From an uncultured Propionivibrio sp. (GTDB lineage: Bacteria; Pseudomonadota; Gammaproteobacteria; Burkholderiales; Rhodocyclaceae): DNA of 64,000 bases. The number at the start of each line of letters is the position of its first letter. Position 1 is the first letter of the stretch. The position numbers and the translations under genes were made by a program. A model generated the notes under the pieces. That model ran no database searches and had not been told where the DNA came from. It was given only the letters and a program-made list of their open reading frames with translations. The stretch spans positions 7,635 to 71,634 of the forward strand of contig CALAIL010000018.1 of NCBI GenBank assembly GCA_937923255.1, in the 5' to 3' direction. Positions 16,533 to 27,522 of the stretch are shown piece by piece.

Positions 16533-18875
16533 TTAGAAAGTTTGTCCCATCTGGAATTGAAAACGCTGGATTTTATCATTAGTCTGCCGATTGATCGGCT
16601 GAGCAATACTGAACTTCAGTGGCCCCAAAGGCGACAGCCAAGTCACGGCAATCCCCGCTGACATGCGAATCGGACCCTCGGCAACGACGCCAGGATCGCG
16701 ATTAGATTTTTTATCGCCATAAACCTGGCCTGCATCAAAGAATGGCCCGAATTTCAACGACTTATCTTTGCCGAAGCCGAAACTACTCATCGGCAACATC
16801 AGCTCAGCATTGAAAATGAAGCGGCGCACGCCGCCCAAATGTACGATATCACCGGACTGTGTGATTTCATAAGGCCCAAGACTGCCATAATCATAACCAC
16901 GCACCGAATCCGGGCCGCCCGCATAAAAATTCTTGAAGAACGGTAGCTCAGGACTGTTGCCAAAGCCCTTGGCAAACGCTACCTCCCCATTAAGCATCAA
17001 CACAGCATTCCGTGTAATCGGAAAATACTGACGCCGCTGCAAAGTAACCTTATGGTAGTTGAGGTCGCCGAGCGGACTCACTTCATAAGAGACTCGCTGT
17101 ACGGCGCCGCGCGTCGGGTCAATCGCACTGTCTTTCGTATCACTCAGCCAGCCCGCAGAAAACGGGAAGGAAGTTTTTCCGCAAGAGTCCGCACCGCCGC
17201 AGAATTTGTCGATGTAACGTTTATATAACAAGGGCGTATTCGCATTATTATGGTCGATCTTGATTTTTGTGTAATCCAGCGCTGCGCCAAAATTGATGGT
17301 CTCTTTTTCGCCGATAGGAATACCAAAGCGCAGGCCACCACCTGTGGATTCCCTGCCATAGGCGTAGCCCAGTGAAGAAGGATTGAAACGGTTGTGATAA
17401 ATATCAAAGCCTTGGCTGATGCCATCAACAGTGAAATACGGATTGGTATAACTGAACCCTATGTTTCGGTTGAGCTTCCCTGTGCTGACCTGGACGGAGG
17501 CAAATTTTCCGCTACCAAAGATATTGGCCTGGGAAACCGAGGCCTGCAGCATAATCTTTTCAGCCTGTGAGTAACCAATGCCTGCCGAAAGACTTCCGGT
17601 CGCTTTCTCGGTGACGCCCACGTTGACGTCAACCTGATCGGCCGTTCCTGGCACGGGTTGCGTTTCAACATTGACTTCGCTGAAGTAATCCGTTTTATCG
17701 ATCCGCTGTTTAGACAGCTTGACTTTTTCGTCGTCGTACCAGGCGCCCTCCATCTGCCGCATCTCTTGGCGCACCACTTCGTCCCGGCTTTTTGTATTGC
17801 CCGCGATATTGATCCTGCGCACGTAGACCCGCTTGCCAGGATCGATAAAAATGGTGAAAGCAACTTGCCTTTTTTCCTTATCGACTTCCGGAGCGGCATT
17901 CACGTTGGCAAATGCATACCCTTTGGCAGACAACTTGTCACTGATAGCACGCGTCGTTTCGTTGAGTTTTTCCCGAGAGAAAATATCACCAGGCTTGATC
18001 TTGACCGACTCCCGCAATTCCTGCTCCGGCAAAGTCAGATCACCGGCGAGCTTGACCGATGAAACGATAAAACGCTCGCCCTCATTCACCGAAATTGAAA
18101 TAAACACGTCTTTCTTGTCGGGGCTGATCGAAACCTGGGTCGATTCGACATTGAATTCCAGATACCCGCGGTTCAAATAAAAGGAACGCAGGGATTCCAG
18201 ATCGGCGGAAAGCTTCTGTTTAGAATACTGATCGTTCTTTGTATACCAGCTAATCCAGTTTGGCGTTTGCAACTGGAATTCATCAAGCAGCGTCGCTTCC
18301 CTGAATGCGTGGGCGCCAATAATGTTGATCTGCCGGATTTTCGCGGAAGATCCTTCGTCGATCTTAAAATTAATCGCAACGCGATTGCGCTCCAGCGGCG
18401 TGACGGTCGTCGTCACCGTAGCGGCATATTTCCCTCGCGTCAGATATTGACGTTTCAGTTCCTGCTCAGCCTTATCCAGTGCGCTGCGGTCAAACGGACG
18501 GGAAACGGCAAAACCGACTTCACGCAGTCCCTTGATGATTTGTTCCTTGTCGAATTCCTTGAGTCCATCGAAATCGATCTGTGCAATCGACGGACGCTCT
18601 TCGACGATGACATTGACGATATTGCCGTCAGTCTCAATCCGCACATCTTTAAAAAAGCCGGTAGCAAACAATGACTTGATTGCCTGCGCCGCCTTTTCGT
18701 TGGTCATGGTTTCCCCTACCTTGACCGGCAGATAGCTGAAGACCGTTCCGGCTTCCGTGCGCTGAATACCTTCAACACGGATATCCTTGACGGTGAAAGG
18801 TTCGAAAGCCAAGGCGCTCGTCGTGCAGAACGCCGCCAGCAATCCGGGAAGAAAAGTCTTGTTGGTCATATTCAT
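16533..18875 (-). CDS. bamA: Outer membrane assembly factor BamA
   Basis: BamA is the central barrel of the machine that inserts outer-membrane proteins. The 780 residues hold a signal peptide ending ALAFEPF, five POTRA domains to about residue 420 (the first begins VKDIRVEGIQRTEAGTVFSY), and a 16-strand surface-antigen barrel. The VRGYDYGSLGP segment is the conserved lid-loop region and the protein ends in Phe (MGQTF), the usual beta-signal. It overlaps rseP by four bases. Confidence 0.98.
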   Translation of the reverse strand: MNMTNKTFLPGLLAAFCTTSALAFEPFTVKDIRVEGIQRTEAGTVFSYLPVKVGETMTNEKAAQAIKSLFATGFFKDVRIETDGNIVNVIVEERPSIAQIDFDGLKEFDKEQIIKGLREVGFAVSRPFDRSALDKAEQELKRQYLTRGKYAATVTTTVTPLERNRVAINFKIDEGSSAKIRQINIIGAHAFREATLLDEFQLQTPNWISWYTKNDQYSKQKLSADLESLRSFYLNRGYLEFNVESTQVSISPDKKDVFISISVNEGERFIVSSVKLAGDLTLPEQELRESVKIKPGDIFSREKLNETTRAISDKLSAKGYAFANVNAAPEVDKEKRQVAFTIFIDPGKRVYVRRINIAGNTKSRDEVVRQEMRQMEGAWYDDEKVKLSKQRIDKTDYFSEVNVETQPVPGTADQVDVNVGVTEKATGSLSAGIGYSQAEKIMLQASVSQANIFGSGKFASVQVSTGKLNRNIGFSYTNPYFTVDGISQGFDIYHNRFNPSSLGYAYGRESTGGGLRFGIPIGEKETINFGAALDYTKIKIDHNNANTPLLYKRYIDKFCGGADSCGKTSFPFSAGWLSDTKDSAIDPTRGAVQRVSYEVSPLGDLNYHKVTLQRRQYFPITRNAVLMLNGEVAFAKGFGNSPELPFFKNFYAGGPDSVRGYDYGSLGPYEITQSGDIVHLGGVRRFIFNAELMLPMSSFGFGKDKSLKFGPFFDAGQVYGDKKSNRDPGVVAEGPIRMSAGIAVTWLSPLGPLKFSIAQPINRQTNDKIQRFQFQMGQTF

Positions 18876-20239
18876 CCGGAAATCAATCGATTAATATCGT
18901 TATAAAAAGCACAAGCCATCAGCAGAATAAGAACGGACAGACCAAGACGCTGCCCCAATTCCATCGTGTGTTCGGAAAGCGGTTTGCCCCGAACCGCCTC
19001 AAACAGATAATACAGCAAATGCCCCCCATCCAGCATGGGAACAGGCAAGAGATTGAGCACCGCCAGACTGATGCTAATCAGCGCAAGAAACCTGAAATAC
19101 GCCATTAGCCCGAGTTTGGCGGACTGTCCGGCATAGTCGGCAACCGTAATGGGGCCGCTGATGTTTTGCCAGGACACTTCGCCGACGAGCATTTTGCCGA
19201 TAATCCGCAGACTGAAAACTGCTTTCTCCCATGTTTCAGCAACCGCCTTGGACAAAGCAGTCAGCGGGCCATAGCGCACGGTCACAAGCAGCGCATCACG
19301 AAAATCCGGAATTTCCTTGACGTACGCACTGATGCGGCCGATTTCCTGGTTTTTGTCGGTAAACGCGGCGGGCGTCACGGGAATTTCGAGCAGACTCCCG
19401 GCGCGCAACACCGTAAACAGCAAACGCTGCTCCGGATGTGCATGGACAATATCGACCAGAGCGTGCCAGGAATCAATCTCCTGACCATCAATTGCGACGA
19501 TCTCATCATCCGCCTGCAAACCTGCTGTGCTGGCGCGTCCATCTTCGTTGAGCCGGCCAATGACTGGCGGAATACGTGGCCGGAAATAACGCAACCCCAG
19601 CTGTTCCAGTGCATCCGCCTCCCAGCCGTGACGACGGATAGAAGAAATATCAAGTTGCCGGATAGCACTTTCATGGCGCATATTCACCGTCTCTAACGAA
19701 AGCGTATCGACATCGGCTGCCAGTGTCAGTATCTTCCAACGCATCTCCTGCCAAGTCAGTACCGGATCATCGCCAATCTTGACGACCCGGTCGCCGTCCT
19801 CAATTCCCGCATATGCTGCGGGCGAAGCGCTCACAGGTGTGCCAAGCACCGGCCGCAATTCTTCAACGCCGTATAAAAAGCTCCCCCAATACACCACGAC
19901 CGCCAGCAGCAGATTAGCCAGCGGCCCAGCAACGACGATGGCTATCCGCCGCCACAAAACTTGCCGGTTAAAACTGCGCGGTAGCTCATCGGGCATCACC
20001 TCGCCTTCACTCTCATCGAGCATTTTGACGTAACCGCCCAGCGGAATTCGCCCAATGGCCCATTCGGTCTGGTCTACGCCAATTTTTCTGACAAAAACAG
20101 GCGCGCCAAAGCCAATCGAGAAACGCAACACCTTGACGCCGACCCAACGTGCAACCAGGTAATGACCCAGTTCGTGGATGATGATTAACAGACCGAGCAA
20201 AACCAGAAAGGCCAGCACGTAATATAAGAAATCGTTCAT
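18872..20239 (-). CDS. rseP: Site-2 zinc protease RseP
   Basis: RseP cuts the anti-sigma factor RseA within the membrane to release the envelope-stress sigma factor, and also clears signal peptides. The 455 residues carry the zinc motif HELGH at 22-26 in the first membrane helix, two PDZ domains between about 115 and 300, and the third zinc ligand in [11 protein letters not shown] near the C-terminus. Length and topology are standard. It overlaps dxr and bamA by four bases each, so production is coupled to barrel assembly. Confidence 0.97.
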   Translation of the reverse strand: MNDFLYYVLAFLVLLGLLIIIHELGHYLVARWVGVKVLRFSIGFGAPVFVRKIGVDQTEWAIGRIPLGGYVKMLDESEGEVMPDELPRSFNRQVLWRRIAIVVAGPLANLLLAVVVYWGSFLYGVEELRPVLGTPVSASPAAYAGIEDGDRVVKIGDDPVLTWQEMRWKILTLAADVDTLSLETVNMRHESAIRQLDISSIRRHGWEADALEQLGLRYFRPRIPPVIGRLNEDGRASTAGLQADDEIVAIDGQEIDSWHALVDIVHAHPEQRLLFTVLRAGSLLEIPVTPAAFTDKNQEIGRISAYVKEIPDFRDALLVTVRYGPLTALSKAVAETWEKAVFSLRIIGKMLVGEVSWQNISGPITVADYAGQSAKLGLMAYFRFLALISISLAVLNLLPVPMLDGGHLLYYLFEAVRGKPLSEHTMELGQRLGLSVLILLMACAFYNDINRLISG

Positions 20240-21438
20240 GCGTACCGACGCTCAGTAATCACCTGTTCCGCGAAGCCACGCGCCTGCGCATCGGCAGCCA
20301 ACGCGTCAGCCAGCGTATCGACTGCTGTGACAGGCAAGGTATCCAGCGCAGCAGTAATGATGGTAGGAATCGCATTAAAGGAAATTTTTCGGTCAAGAAA
20401 GGCTGCCACGGCAACTTCATTGGCCGCATTCAGAATGGCTGGCCCACTGCCGCCCAACTTGAGTGCCCGGTATGCCAACCCCAGACAGGGAAAGCGCTCG
20501 GCATCCGGTCGTTCGAAACTCAGCGCACCGACCGAAAACAGATCCAGTGCCGTCACGCCACTATCGATTCGCTCCGGATAGGCCAGTGCATGCGCAATCG
20601 GGGTACGCATATCCGGATTACCCAGTTCGGCAAGCACTGAGCCATCCACGTAGCGCACCAGCGAATGAATGATGCTCTGCGGATGCACGACCACTTCGAT
20701 TTTTTCCGGCGGAATGTTGAACAGCCAATGTGCCTCGATGACTTCTAGCCCCTTGTTCATCAGGGTGGCCGAATCTACAGAAATCTTGCGCCCCATTGCC
20801 CATTTAGGATGCGCACACGCCTGTTCCGGCGTCACCCGGGCAAGCGCCGCCTGATCCATACCGCGGAAAGGCCCTCCCGACGCGGTCAATAAAAGACTCA
20901 CCACGCCATGAGCTGATAAATTACTTGAATAATCTCTCGGAAGAGATTGAAAAATTGCATTATGTTCGCTATCAACCGGTAGCAAAACAGCACCAGATTC
21001 ACGCACGGCACGCATGAATAACGCGCCAGCCATGACCAGAGATTCCTTGTTCGCCAGCAGGACGCGCTTGCCAGCCTGCGCGGCGGCCAGTGCGGGCGGC
21101 AGTCCGGCTGCGCCAACAATAGCTACCATGACTGAATCGACTTCTTTCAGGCTTGCCATGCGCGTCAGCGCTTCTGCGCCATATTCGACCCGAATACCGG
21201 CACACCCTGCCGCAGCCAGGCGCGTTGCCAATTCGGCGGCCAGTTCATCATCACGCACTACGGCGAAATCCGGACGAAACTCCAGGCATTGCTCGAACAG
21301 ACGGTCGATCTGTGTGTGCGCACAAAGCGCAGCAATGCGGTAACGCTCAGGGTGGCGGCGCACAACATCGAGGGTATTCAAACCAATGGAGCCCGTCGAT
21401 CCGAGAATAGTGAGCCGCGCGAGTTGCCGGTACGTCAC
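20236..21438 (-). CDS. dxr: 1-deoxy-D-xylulose 5-phosphate reductoisomerase
   Basis: Dxr converts DXP to MEP with NADPH, the first committed step of isoprenoid synthesis, which feeds UppS two genes upstream. The 400 residues show the NADPH-binding [15 protein letters not shown], the [14 protein letters not shown] motif, [11 protein letters not shown] with metal ligands, and [10 protein letters not shown]. It sits between cdsA (12-base gap) and rseP (four-base overlap). Confidence 0.98.
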   Translation of the reverse strand: MTYRQLARLTILGSTGSIGLNTLDVVRRHPERYRIAALCAHTQIDRLFEQCLEFRPDFAVVRDDELAAELATRLAAAGCAGIRVEYGAEALTRMASLKEVDSVMVAIVGAAGLPPALAAAQAGKRVLLANKESLVMAGALFMRAVRESGAVLLPVDSEHNAIFQSLPRDYSSNLSAHGVVSLLLTASGGPFRGMDQAALARVTPEQACAHPKWAMGRKISVDSATLMNKGLEVIEAHWLFNIPPEKIEVVVHPQSIIHSLVRYVDGSVLAELGNPDMRTPIAHALAYPERIDSGVTALDLFSVGALSFERPDAERFPCLGLAYRALKLGGSGPAILNAANEVAVAAFLDRKISFNAIPTIITAALDTLPVTAVDTLADALAADAQARGFAEQVITERRYA

Positions 21439-21450
21439 GACCTATTCCAT

Positions 21451-22284
21451 TCAAGCCAACAGCAACCAGGCCAACGCCACGACAGGCAAAGTCGATGTCA
21501 GACTGTCGATCCGGTCGAGAATACCGCCGTGCCCCGGTAAAAGATTACTGCTGTCCTTGAGACCGGCCTGGCGTTTGAGCATCGACTCGAACAAATCGCC
21601 GATAATGCTGATCGCTGCCAGCCCCAGCAATAGCAGAATGAGCAAAATCGGGTTAGCCGCGATGCGCGCAGGCAAATATCCGGCAAGCGCTACCCCACAA
21701 ATCACGACAGACAGCCCGCCACCGATCGCTCCTTCCCAGGTTTTTCCCGGACTGATAGCCGGCGCCAGCTTGTTACGCCCCCAAGCACGGCCGGCAAAAT
21801 AAGCGACGCTATCGGCCAACCAAACGAGCGCCATAACGACAAGCAAGGTCAGCCAGCCGACATGGCGCAACTGGATCAAAGCCAACCAGGCCGGCAGTAG
21901 TACAAGAGCGCCAATCAGCACGCCTTTTTCTGAACGCGGCAGCGTCCAGCGTTGCTGCATCCAGAGCGGCGCACCAACAATCCAGAAAATCGCCGCCGGA
22001 ATATAAAACCATCGTCCCAGCTGCCAGGCGCTTTTATCAAAGCCGATCAATAATCCGAAAGCCCGTGGCTGCGTGAAAAAAATCAGCAGACATACCAAAA
22101 AAAATCCGCCCCCCAGAAACAAACGTTTTTGAGGTGGCCACAACAATAACCCCCCCCATTCCCAGGCAGCCAGCGCAACAATCACACTAGCAAAAACCGC
22201 CCAGCCTAAAAGAGGCAGGCAGATCAGCGCAAAAAGGAAAAGACCAAACAAGGCAAGCGCAGTCACCATTCGTGTCTTAAGCAT
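21451..22284 (-). CDS. cdsA: Phosphatidate cytidylyltransferase
   Basis: CdsA makes CDP-diacylglycerol from phosphatidic acid and CTP, the branch point of phospholipid synthesis. The 277-residue membrane protein has about eight hydrophobic segments and the CdsA signature: [12 protein letters not shown] followed by [20 protein letters not shown] and ILDRIDS near the C-terminus. It overlaps the uppS end by eight bases. Confidence 0.97.
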   Translation of the reverse strand: MLKTRMVTALALFGLFLFALICLPLLGWAVFASVIVALAAWEWGGLLLWPPQKRLFLGGGFFLVCLLIFFTQPRAFGLLIGFDKSAWQLGRWFYIPAAIFWIVGAPLWMQQRWTLPRSEKGVLIGALVLLPAWLALIQLRHVGWLTLLVVMALVWLADSVAYFAGRAWGRNKLAPAISPGKTWEGAIGGGLSVVICGVALAGYLPARIAANPILLILLLLGLAAISIIGDLFESMLKRQAGLKDSSNLLPGHGGILDRIDSLTSTLPVVALAWLLLA

Positions 22285-23110
22285 CTGCCCCCGCTTTCCG
22301 GCCCATGAACGCCGGCATTCTCAACGCTTCCATTTCTGACGCATCTACCTGATCTTTCAAGGTTTCTGCCACTTGTTCACTGGTACGGCCAAAACGACGT
22401 TCGCGCTGCTGATAGGATTCAATTGCCCGCGCAAACGCTGCCGAATTGAATTCCGGCCACAGAGCCTCGGTAAAATAGAATTCGGTATACGCCAGCTGCC
22501 ACAGGAGAAAATTGCTGATGCGCGCCTCGCCGCCCGTACGAATAAACAAATCTGGCTCCGGCGCGTAATGCATCGACAGGAAAGGCGCCAAGTCCTCTTC
22601 CACCCATGTCCCCGCCTTCTCTGGCAATGCTGTCGTCAGACGGTTCATCGCCTGCAAAATATCCCATCGCCCTCCGTAATTGGCGGCAATAGTCAGCGTA
22701 AGGCGGGTGTTATTTGCCGTCTTTTCCTCCGAAATCGCAATTAACTCGCGTAACTCCCGATCAAAGCGTGAAAGATCACCAATAACTTTGAGACGTACGC
22801 CATTCTCATCCAATTTGGCGACTTCCTGCTGCAGCGCCTTGACGAAAAGCTGCATCAGTAGCGTAACCTCTTCCTGCGGACGCCGCCAGTTCTCCGAGCT
22901 AAAGGCGAACAACGTCAGATAGGCAATGCCGCGTTCCAGACAAAAGCGAACGGCCTCGCGCACGGTTTCAACACCGCGTCGATGCCCAGCAAAGCGCGGC
23001 AGAAAATATTTTTTCGCCCAGCGACCATTGCCATCCATAATGATGGCAACATGCTTCGGTATCCGGCTAGACACCGGAATATCGCGCGTGGAACTGGTAA
23101 AAACAGCCAT
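22277..23110 (-). CDS. uppS: Undecaprenyl diphosphate synthase (cis-prenyltransferase)
   Basis: UppS condenses isopentenyl diphosphate units onto farnesyl diphosphate to make the C55 carrier of cell-wall and lipopolysaccharide sugars. The 277 residues include the catalytic block [15 protein letters not shown], the [11 protein letters not shown] motif and NYGGRWDI, ending [20 protein letters not shown]. The first 15 residues are an extension before the conserved domain. It is transcribed with cdsA. Confidence 0.97.
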   Translation of the reverse strand: MAVFTSSTRDIPVSSRIPKHVAIIMDGNGRWAKKYFLPRFAGHRRGVETVREAVRFCLERGIAYLTLFAFSSENWRRPQEEVTLLMQLFVKALQQEVAKLDENGVRLKVIGDLSRFDRELRELIAISEEKTANNTRLTLTIAANYGGRWDILQAMNRLTTALPEKAGTWVEEDLAPFLSMHYAPEPDLFIRTGGEARISNFLLWQLAYTEFYFTEALWPEFNSAAFARAIESYQQRERRFGRTSEQVAETLKDQVDASEMEALRMPAFMGRKAGADA

Positions 23111-23174
23111 CAGGTCAACATTACTGACGAAAGGGAGAAAACAAAAATATAGGCAAACAGTTTCAGGCTAATGT

Positions 23175-23735
23175 TTAGATAGCCATCAAATCCGCCTCTT
23201 TTTGCGCAAACTGCTTGTCAACCTCGGCAACGTATTTGTCCGTCAACTTCTGAATCTCATCCTGCGCCCGACGCTCCTCGTCCTCGGAACACTCTTTCTT
23301 CTTGAGCAGATCCTTGAGGGCGGCGTTAGCGTCACGACGCAGATTACGAATAGCAACCCGTGAACTTTCGCATTCATGCTTGACGATTTTGGTCATGTCA
23401 CGCCGGCGCTCTTCGGTCAATGCCGGCATCGGCACGCGAATCAGCTCACCCTGCGCCGCCGGATTCAACCCTAAATCGGAATCGCGGATCGCCTTTTCAA
23501 TCTTGGCAGTCATGCCCTTTTCCCAGGCTTGCACGCCCAAAGTACGCGGATCGAGCACCGTGACGTTGGCTACGGCGTTGATCGGCGTCATCGTACCGTA
23601 ATAGTCGACCTGCACATGATCAAGCAGACCCGTATGCGCACGGCCGGTACGTACCTTGGCCAAATCGTGACGGAGCGCCTCAAGAGATTTCTGCATCTTG
23701 TGTTCGGTCGTTTTTTTCACATCAGCAATCGACAT
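23175..23735 (-). CDS. frr: Ribosome recycling factor
   Basis: With EF-G it splits the ribosome after termination. I choose the ATG at 23735, six bases after AGGAGA; an upstream open frame of 17 codons has no such site. The 186-residue protein begins [20 protein letters not shown] and carries the family's [15 protein letters not shown] and [17 protein letters not shown] blocks. Ten bases separate it from pyrH. Confidence 0.97.
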   Translation of the reverse strand: MSIADVKKTTEHKMQKSLEALRHDLAKVRTGRAHTGLLDHVQVDYYGTMTPINAVANVTVLDPRTLGVQAWEKGMTAKIEKAIRDSDLGLNPAAQGELIRVPMPALTEERRRDMTKIVKHECESSRVAIRNLRRDANAALKDLLKKKECSEDEERRAQDEIQKLTDKYVAEVDKQFAQKEADLMAI

Positions 23736-23745
23736 CGAAGTCTCC

Positions 23746-24474
23746 TTAGCAATAAACCAGCGTCCCTTCCTGCTCGCCGAGCACAATGCGCTTCAGCGCT
23801 CCTGGCTTGAGCAGGGAAAATACATTGATCGGCAGCTTCTGGTCGCGGCACAGGGCAAAAGCCGTCGCATCCATGACCGCCAGATTCTTGAGGATTACCT
23901 CATCGAAACTGATCCTGTCATAGCGCACGGCATGCGGATCCTTCTTCGGATCGGCGGAATAAATACCATCGACCTTAGTCGCCTTGAGCACGATTTCCGC
24001 GCCGATTTCCGCACCGCGCAACGCGGCGGCCGTATCGGTAGTAAAAAAAGGGTTGCCCGTACCGCCGGCAAAAATAATCGTCCGGCCCTGCTCCAGGCCG
24101 CGAATGGCGCGTCCGCGGATATAAGGTTCAACAACCTGTTCGATAATCAGCGCTGACTGTACGCGCGCCATCATACCGATGGCCCGCATGGCATCCTGCA
24201 ACGCCAGCGCATTCATGACCGTGGCCAGCATGCCCATATAATCGGCCTGCGCACGATCCATCCCCGTCGCTGCCGGCGCAACGCCGCGGAAAATATTGCC
24301 GCCGCCGATCACCACGCCGACCTGAACGCCCAGATCGACGACGCTTTTCACCTCATCGACGATTTCGGTAATCGTCTGTCGATTGATGCCGTAGGCGTCC
24401 GCCCCCATCAACGCCTCGCCCGAGAGTTTGAGGAGAATGCGCTTGTATTTGGGCTTCATTTCAGTCATGGTCAT
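23746..24474 (-). CDS. pyrH: UMP kinase
   Basis: PyrH phosphorylates UMP to UDP and is a hexameric, allosterically regulated member of the amino acid kinase family. The 242 residues show [39 protein letters not shown] and the ATP-binding [17 protein letters not shown]. It lies between tsf and frr, the usual order. Confidence 0.97.
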   Translation of the reverse strand: MTMTEMKPKYKRILLKLSGEALMGADAYGINRQTITEIVDEVKSVVDLGVQVGVVIGGGNIFRGVAPAATGMDRAQADYMGMLATVMNALALQDAMRAIGMMARVQSALIIEQVVEPYIRGRAIRGLEQGRTIIFAGGTGNPFFTTDTAAALRGAEIGAEIVLKATKVDGIYSADPKKDPHAVRYDRISFDEVILKNLAVMDATAFALCRDQKLPINVFSLLKPGALKRIVLGEQEGTLVYC

Positions 24475-24560
24475 CGGCCTTCGTTCTTAAACCTTGGAAT
24501 AAGCGGAACTGCATGACCCGTCGGCGGCAAACTAGACGGGCCTTGCAGCCCCCGCCGCTG

Positions 24561-25454
24561 TTATTTTTTCGCAGCCGCTGCCTGAGCAGCCACTTCGGCG
24601 GCAAAGTCATTCACGCGTTTTTCCAGCCCCTCACCCACCACATAAAGGATAAAGGACGCCACGGAAGCGCCTTTGGCCTTCAACAACTGCTCGATCGTTT
24701 GCTTGCCGTCCTCGGCCTTGACGAAAACCTGCCCAAGCAGGGTGACTTCCTTGAGAAATTTCTGTACCGAACCTTCGGCAATCTTCTCCAGCATAGCCTC
24801 CGGCTTACCGGCGTCCTTCGCTTTTTCGATGGCAACACGGCGCTCAGCCTCGATTAGATCGGCCGGAATGCCCGAGGCATCGAGCGCTTTCGGTTTTGAC
24901 GCGGCAATATGCATCGCCAAATCGCGGCCAAGCTGCTCATCACCGCCGATGAGATCAAGCAAAACACCAATCTTCGCGCCAACGTGAATATAAGATGCCA
25001 GCTGACCTTTCGCTTCGATGCGTGCAAAACGGCGCAGCGTCATGTTTTCGCCGATCTTGCCGACCAGCGCGGCGCGCGTCGTTTCCACTGTACCGTCGCC
25101 CATCGGCAAGGCCGATAACGCTGCGATATCAGCAGGATTTTTTGTTGCAACCAGATCGGCACATCCTTGCGCCAGTGCCAGAAAATCTTCATTCTTGCCG
25201 ACGAAATCAGTTTCGCAGTTGATTTCGAAGATAGCTCCTGTTTTGCCGCCATCAACGATACTGATGGCAACGACACCTTCCGCCGCCACGCGTGCCGCCG
25301 CCTTGTTTGCCTTGGAACCGAGCTTGATACGCAGGATTTCTTCCGCCTTGGCCATATCGCCGCCGGCCTCGCTCAACGCCTTCTTGCATTCCATCATCGG
25401 CGCGTCGGTTTTCTCGCGCAGTTCTTTCACCATGCTTGCGGTAATTTCCGCCAT
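24561..25454 (-). CDS. tsf: Elongation factor Ts
   Basis: EF-Ts recycles EF-Tu from its GDP form. The 297-residue product begins [16 protein letters not shown], followed by the UBA-like domain and the [10 protein letters not shown] signature in the core domain. I choose the ATG at 25454 by homology; a second ATG two codons earlier lies closer to GGAG and is also possible. It is 157 bases downstream of rpsB. Confidence 0.97.
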   Translation of the reverse strand: MAEITASMVKELREKTDAPMMECKKALSEAGGDMAKAEEILRIKLGSKANKAAARVAAEGVVAISIVDGGKTGAIFEINCETDFVGKNEDFLALAQGCADLVATKNPADIAALSALPMGDGTVETTRAALVGKIGENMTLRRFARIEAKGQLASYIHVGAKIGVLLDLIGGDEQLGRDLAMHIAASKPKALDASGIPADLIEAERRVAIEKAKDAGKPEAMLEKIAEGSVQKFLKEVTLLGQVFVKAEDGKQTIEQLLKAKGASVASFILYVVGEGLEKRVNDFAAEVAAQAAAAKK

Positions 25455-25611
25455 TTTCATTTTCTCCACATACTTATATTGGTTTGCACTCATTTAGTGC
25501 AGGGCGCAAGGCGCGCCCTGCACGACTCAATCGCGCCAGACCAATCAATCCCATCACCATAAACCGGCCATAAAATTCAGCCGATTGCGTCCAAAACATC
25601 GTCGATACAAC

Positions 25612-26364
25612 TTACTCAGCGTTTTCTTCAACGGTTTCTTCAACGAAGTCGTCTTCCGAAGTCGCAGCGATGATTTCCTCGATAAACTGATTGCGTCCCT
25701 CCAGGATGGCATCGGCCACGCCGCGTGCGTACAGTCGAATGGCGCTCGACGAATCGTCATTGCCTGGAATGACGTAATCCACGCCGTCCGGCGAATGGTT
25801 GGTATCCACAACGGCAATGACCGGAATGCCCAGTTTGTTGGCTTCGGTAATGGCGATCTTGTGATAGCCGACGTCGATGACAAACAGTGCGTCCGGCAAG
25901 GTCGCCATTTCCTTGATGCCGCCAATCGACTTGTGCAGTTTTTCCAGTTCGCGCTGATGCATCAGCGCTTCTTTTTTACCAAACTTTTCAAAAGAACCGT
26001 CCTCGACCGACGCTTCCATTTCTTTGAGGCGTTTGATCGATTGCTTGATCGTCTTGAAATTGGTCAACATCCCCCCCAGCCAGCGCTGTTCGACAAACGG
26101 CGACTCGGCGCGGGATGCCTCCTCGGCCACGATTTCGCGTGCCTGGCGCTTGGTGCCAACGAACAGAATGGTTCCCTTGTTCGACGAGAGCTTACGCACG
26201 AAGGCCATAGCCTCGTTGTATTTCACCAGGGTTTTTTCCAGATTGATGATATGAATCTTGCTGCGTGCGCCGAAGATATACGGCGCCATCTTGGGGTTCC
26301 AGAAACGGGTCTGGTGGCCGAAGTGAACACCGGCTTCCAGCATTTGACGCATTGTCATTGACAT
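25612..26364 (-). CDS. rpsB: 30S ribosomal protein S2
   Basis: S2 is a late-joining protein of the small subunit. The 250 residues begin [20 protein letters not shown] and contain the family motifs [25 protein letters not shown] and the [18 protein letters not shown] block, with an acidic C-terminal tail. It is the first gene of the long minus-strand block, divergent from map. Confidence 0.98.
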   Translation of the reverse strand: MSMTMRQMLEAGVHFGHQTRFWNPKMAPYIFGARSKIHIINLEKTLVKYNEAMAFVRKLSSNKGTILFVGTKRQAREIVAEEASRAESPFVEQRWLGGMLTNFKTIKQSIKRLKEMEASVEDGSFEKFGKKEALMHQRELEKLHKSIGGIKEMATLPDALFVIDVGYHKIAITEANKLGIPVIAVVDTNHSPDGVDYVIPGNDDSSSAIRLYARGVADAILEGRNQFIEEIIAATSEDDFVEETVEENAE

Positions 26365-26705
26365 GATTTTCTCTTTCGTATCAGGGTTGAACCTCCATTC
26401 GTCCTGTTACGCCCGGCATTGCCGGACACCCTTGATCGGACGAATGTGCGGAATTGGTCAGCCATCGCCGGCTGGCCCGCACGCCGGTACGGCGCACTTA
26501 TTTTCCCGGCCTGCGCCGGAAAAATCGGCAGGATTCTACCATCGTCAGTACATGAACACCACTTCTACACTACTTCTACACCACTTCTCCAGCCTCTCCA
26601 TAACGCATCCGTTCACACCGCGCGCAAGGGAATTCATTTGCCCTGTTCGCGCCCTTAATTTATGCTCGCCGCTTCATTGCCACCCTGTGAACATCAGTTA
26701 AAGCC
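26365..26705. promoter_or_regulatory. Divergent rpsB/map control region with GC-rich hairpins
   Basis: No gene is present in this 341-base gap. It holds several short dyads built on CCGGC/GCCGG: CCGGC-ATT-GCCGG at 26413-26425, CGCCG-GTA-CGGCG at 26482-26494, and TTTTCCCGGC facing GCCGGAAAAA at 26501-26524. They lie in what would be the rpsB 5' leader and could serve autoregulation by S2 or termination. I cannot match them to a known leader. Confidence 0.4.
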
Positions 26706-27506
26706 ATGAGCATTATTCTCAAAACCCCTGAAGAAATCGCCAAAATGCGCGTGACCTGCCGCCTGGCGGCCGAAGTGCTCGATTACATCACGCCTTTCAT
26801 CAAGCCGGGCATCACGACCGGCGAACTGGATCGGCTCTGCCACGAATATATGACCAACGTGCAGCAGAGCATTTCCGCCTGCCTGCACTACCAGCCGCCG
26901 GGCTACCCCCCCTACCCCAAGGCGACGTGCATTTCCGTCAATCACCAGGTCTGTCACGGAATTCCCGGCGACAAGGTGCTCAAGAACGGCGACATCCTCA
27001 ACATCGACATCACCACCATCAAGGACGGCTACCACGGCGACACCAGCCGCATGTTCATCGTCGGCGAAGCGTCGATCCAGGCGCGGCGGCTGTGCGACAT
27101 CACCTTTGAATGCATGTGGCTGGGCATTACGCAGGTGCGACCAGGCGCTCGCCTCGGCGATATCGGCCATATCATTCAGCAGCACGCCGAGAAGAACGGC
27201 TTTTCCATCGTGCGCGAATTCTGCGGCCACGGTGTCGGCGCCGCGTTTCATGAAGAACCGCAGGTCTTGCATTACGGCAAGCCGGGCAGCGGCGTAATGC
27301 TGAAAGAAAACATGATTTTCACCATCGAACCGATGGTCAATGCCGGCAAGCCCGACATTCGCCAGCTCGCCGACGGCTGGACGATCGTCACTAAAGATCA
27401 CAGCCTGTCGGCGCAATGGGAACATACGGTGCTCGTGACGGCCACAGGCTACGAAGTATTAACGCTCTCGGCGGGCGTACAGCCTAAACCGGACTGGATC
27501 CGATAA
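26706..27506 (+). CDS. map: Methionine aminopeptidase, type I
   Basis: Map removes the initiator methionine from new proteins. The 266-residue pita-bread enzyme carries the metal ligands in NGDILNIDITTIKDGYHGDT, the substrate histidine in EFCGHGVGAAFHEEPQ, and the final Glu residues in FTIEPMVN and SAQWEHTVLVT. An insertion-free type I layout is seen. It lies 16 bases upstream of glnD. Confidence 0.97.
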   Translation: MSIILKTPEEIAKMRVTCRLAAEVLDYITPFIKPGITTGELDRLCHEYMTNVQQSISACLHYQPPGYPPYPKATCISVNHQVCHGIPGDKVLKNGDILNIDITTIKDGYHGDTSRMFIVGEASIQARRLCDITFECMWLGITQVRPGARLGDIGHIIQQHAEKNGFSIVREFCGHGVGAAFHEEPQVLHYGKPGSGVMLKENMIFTIEPMVNAGKPDIRQLADGWTIVTKDHSLSAQWEHTVLVTATGYEVLTLSAGVQPKPDWIR

Positions 27507-27522
27507 AACGGGGATCGCCGTC

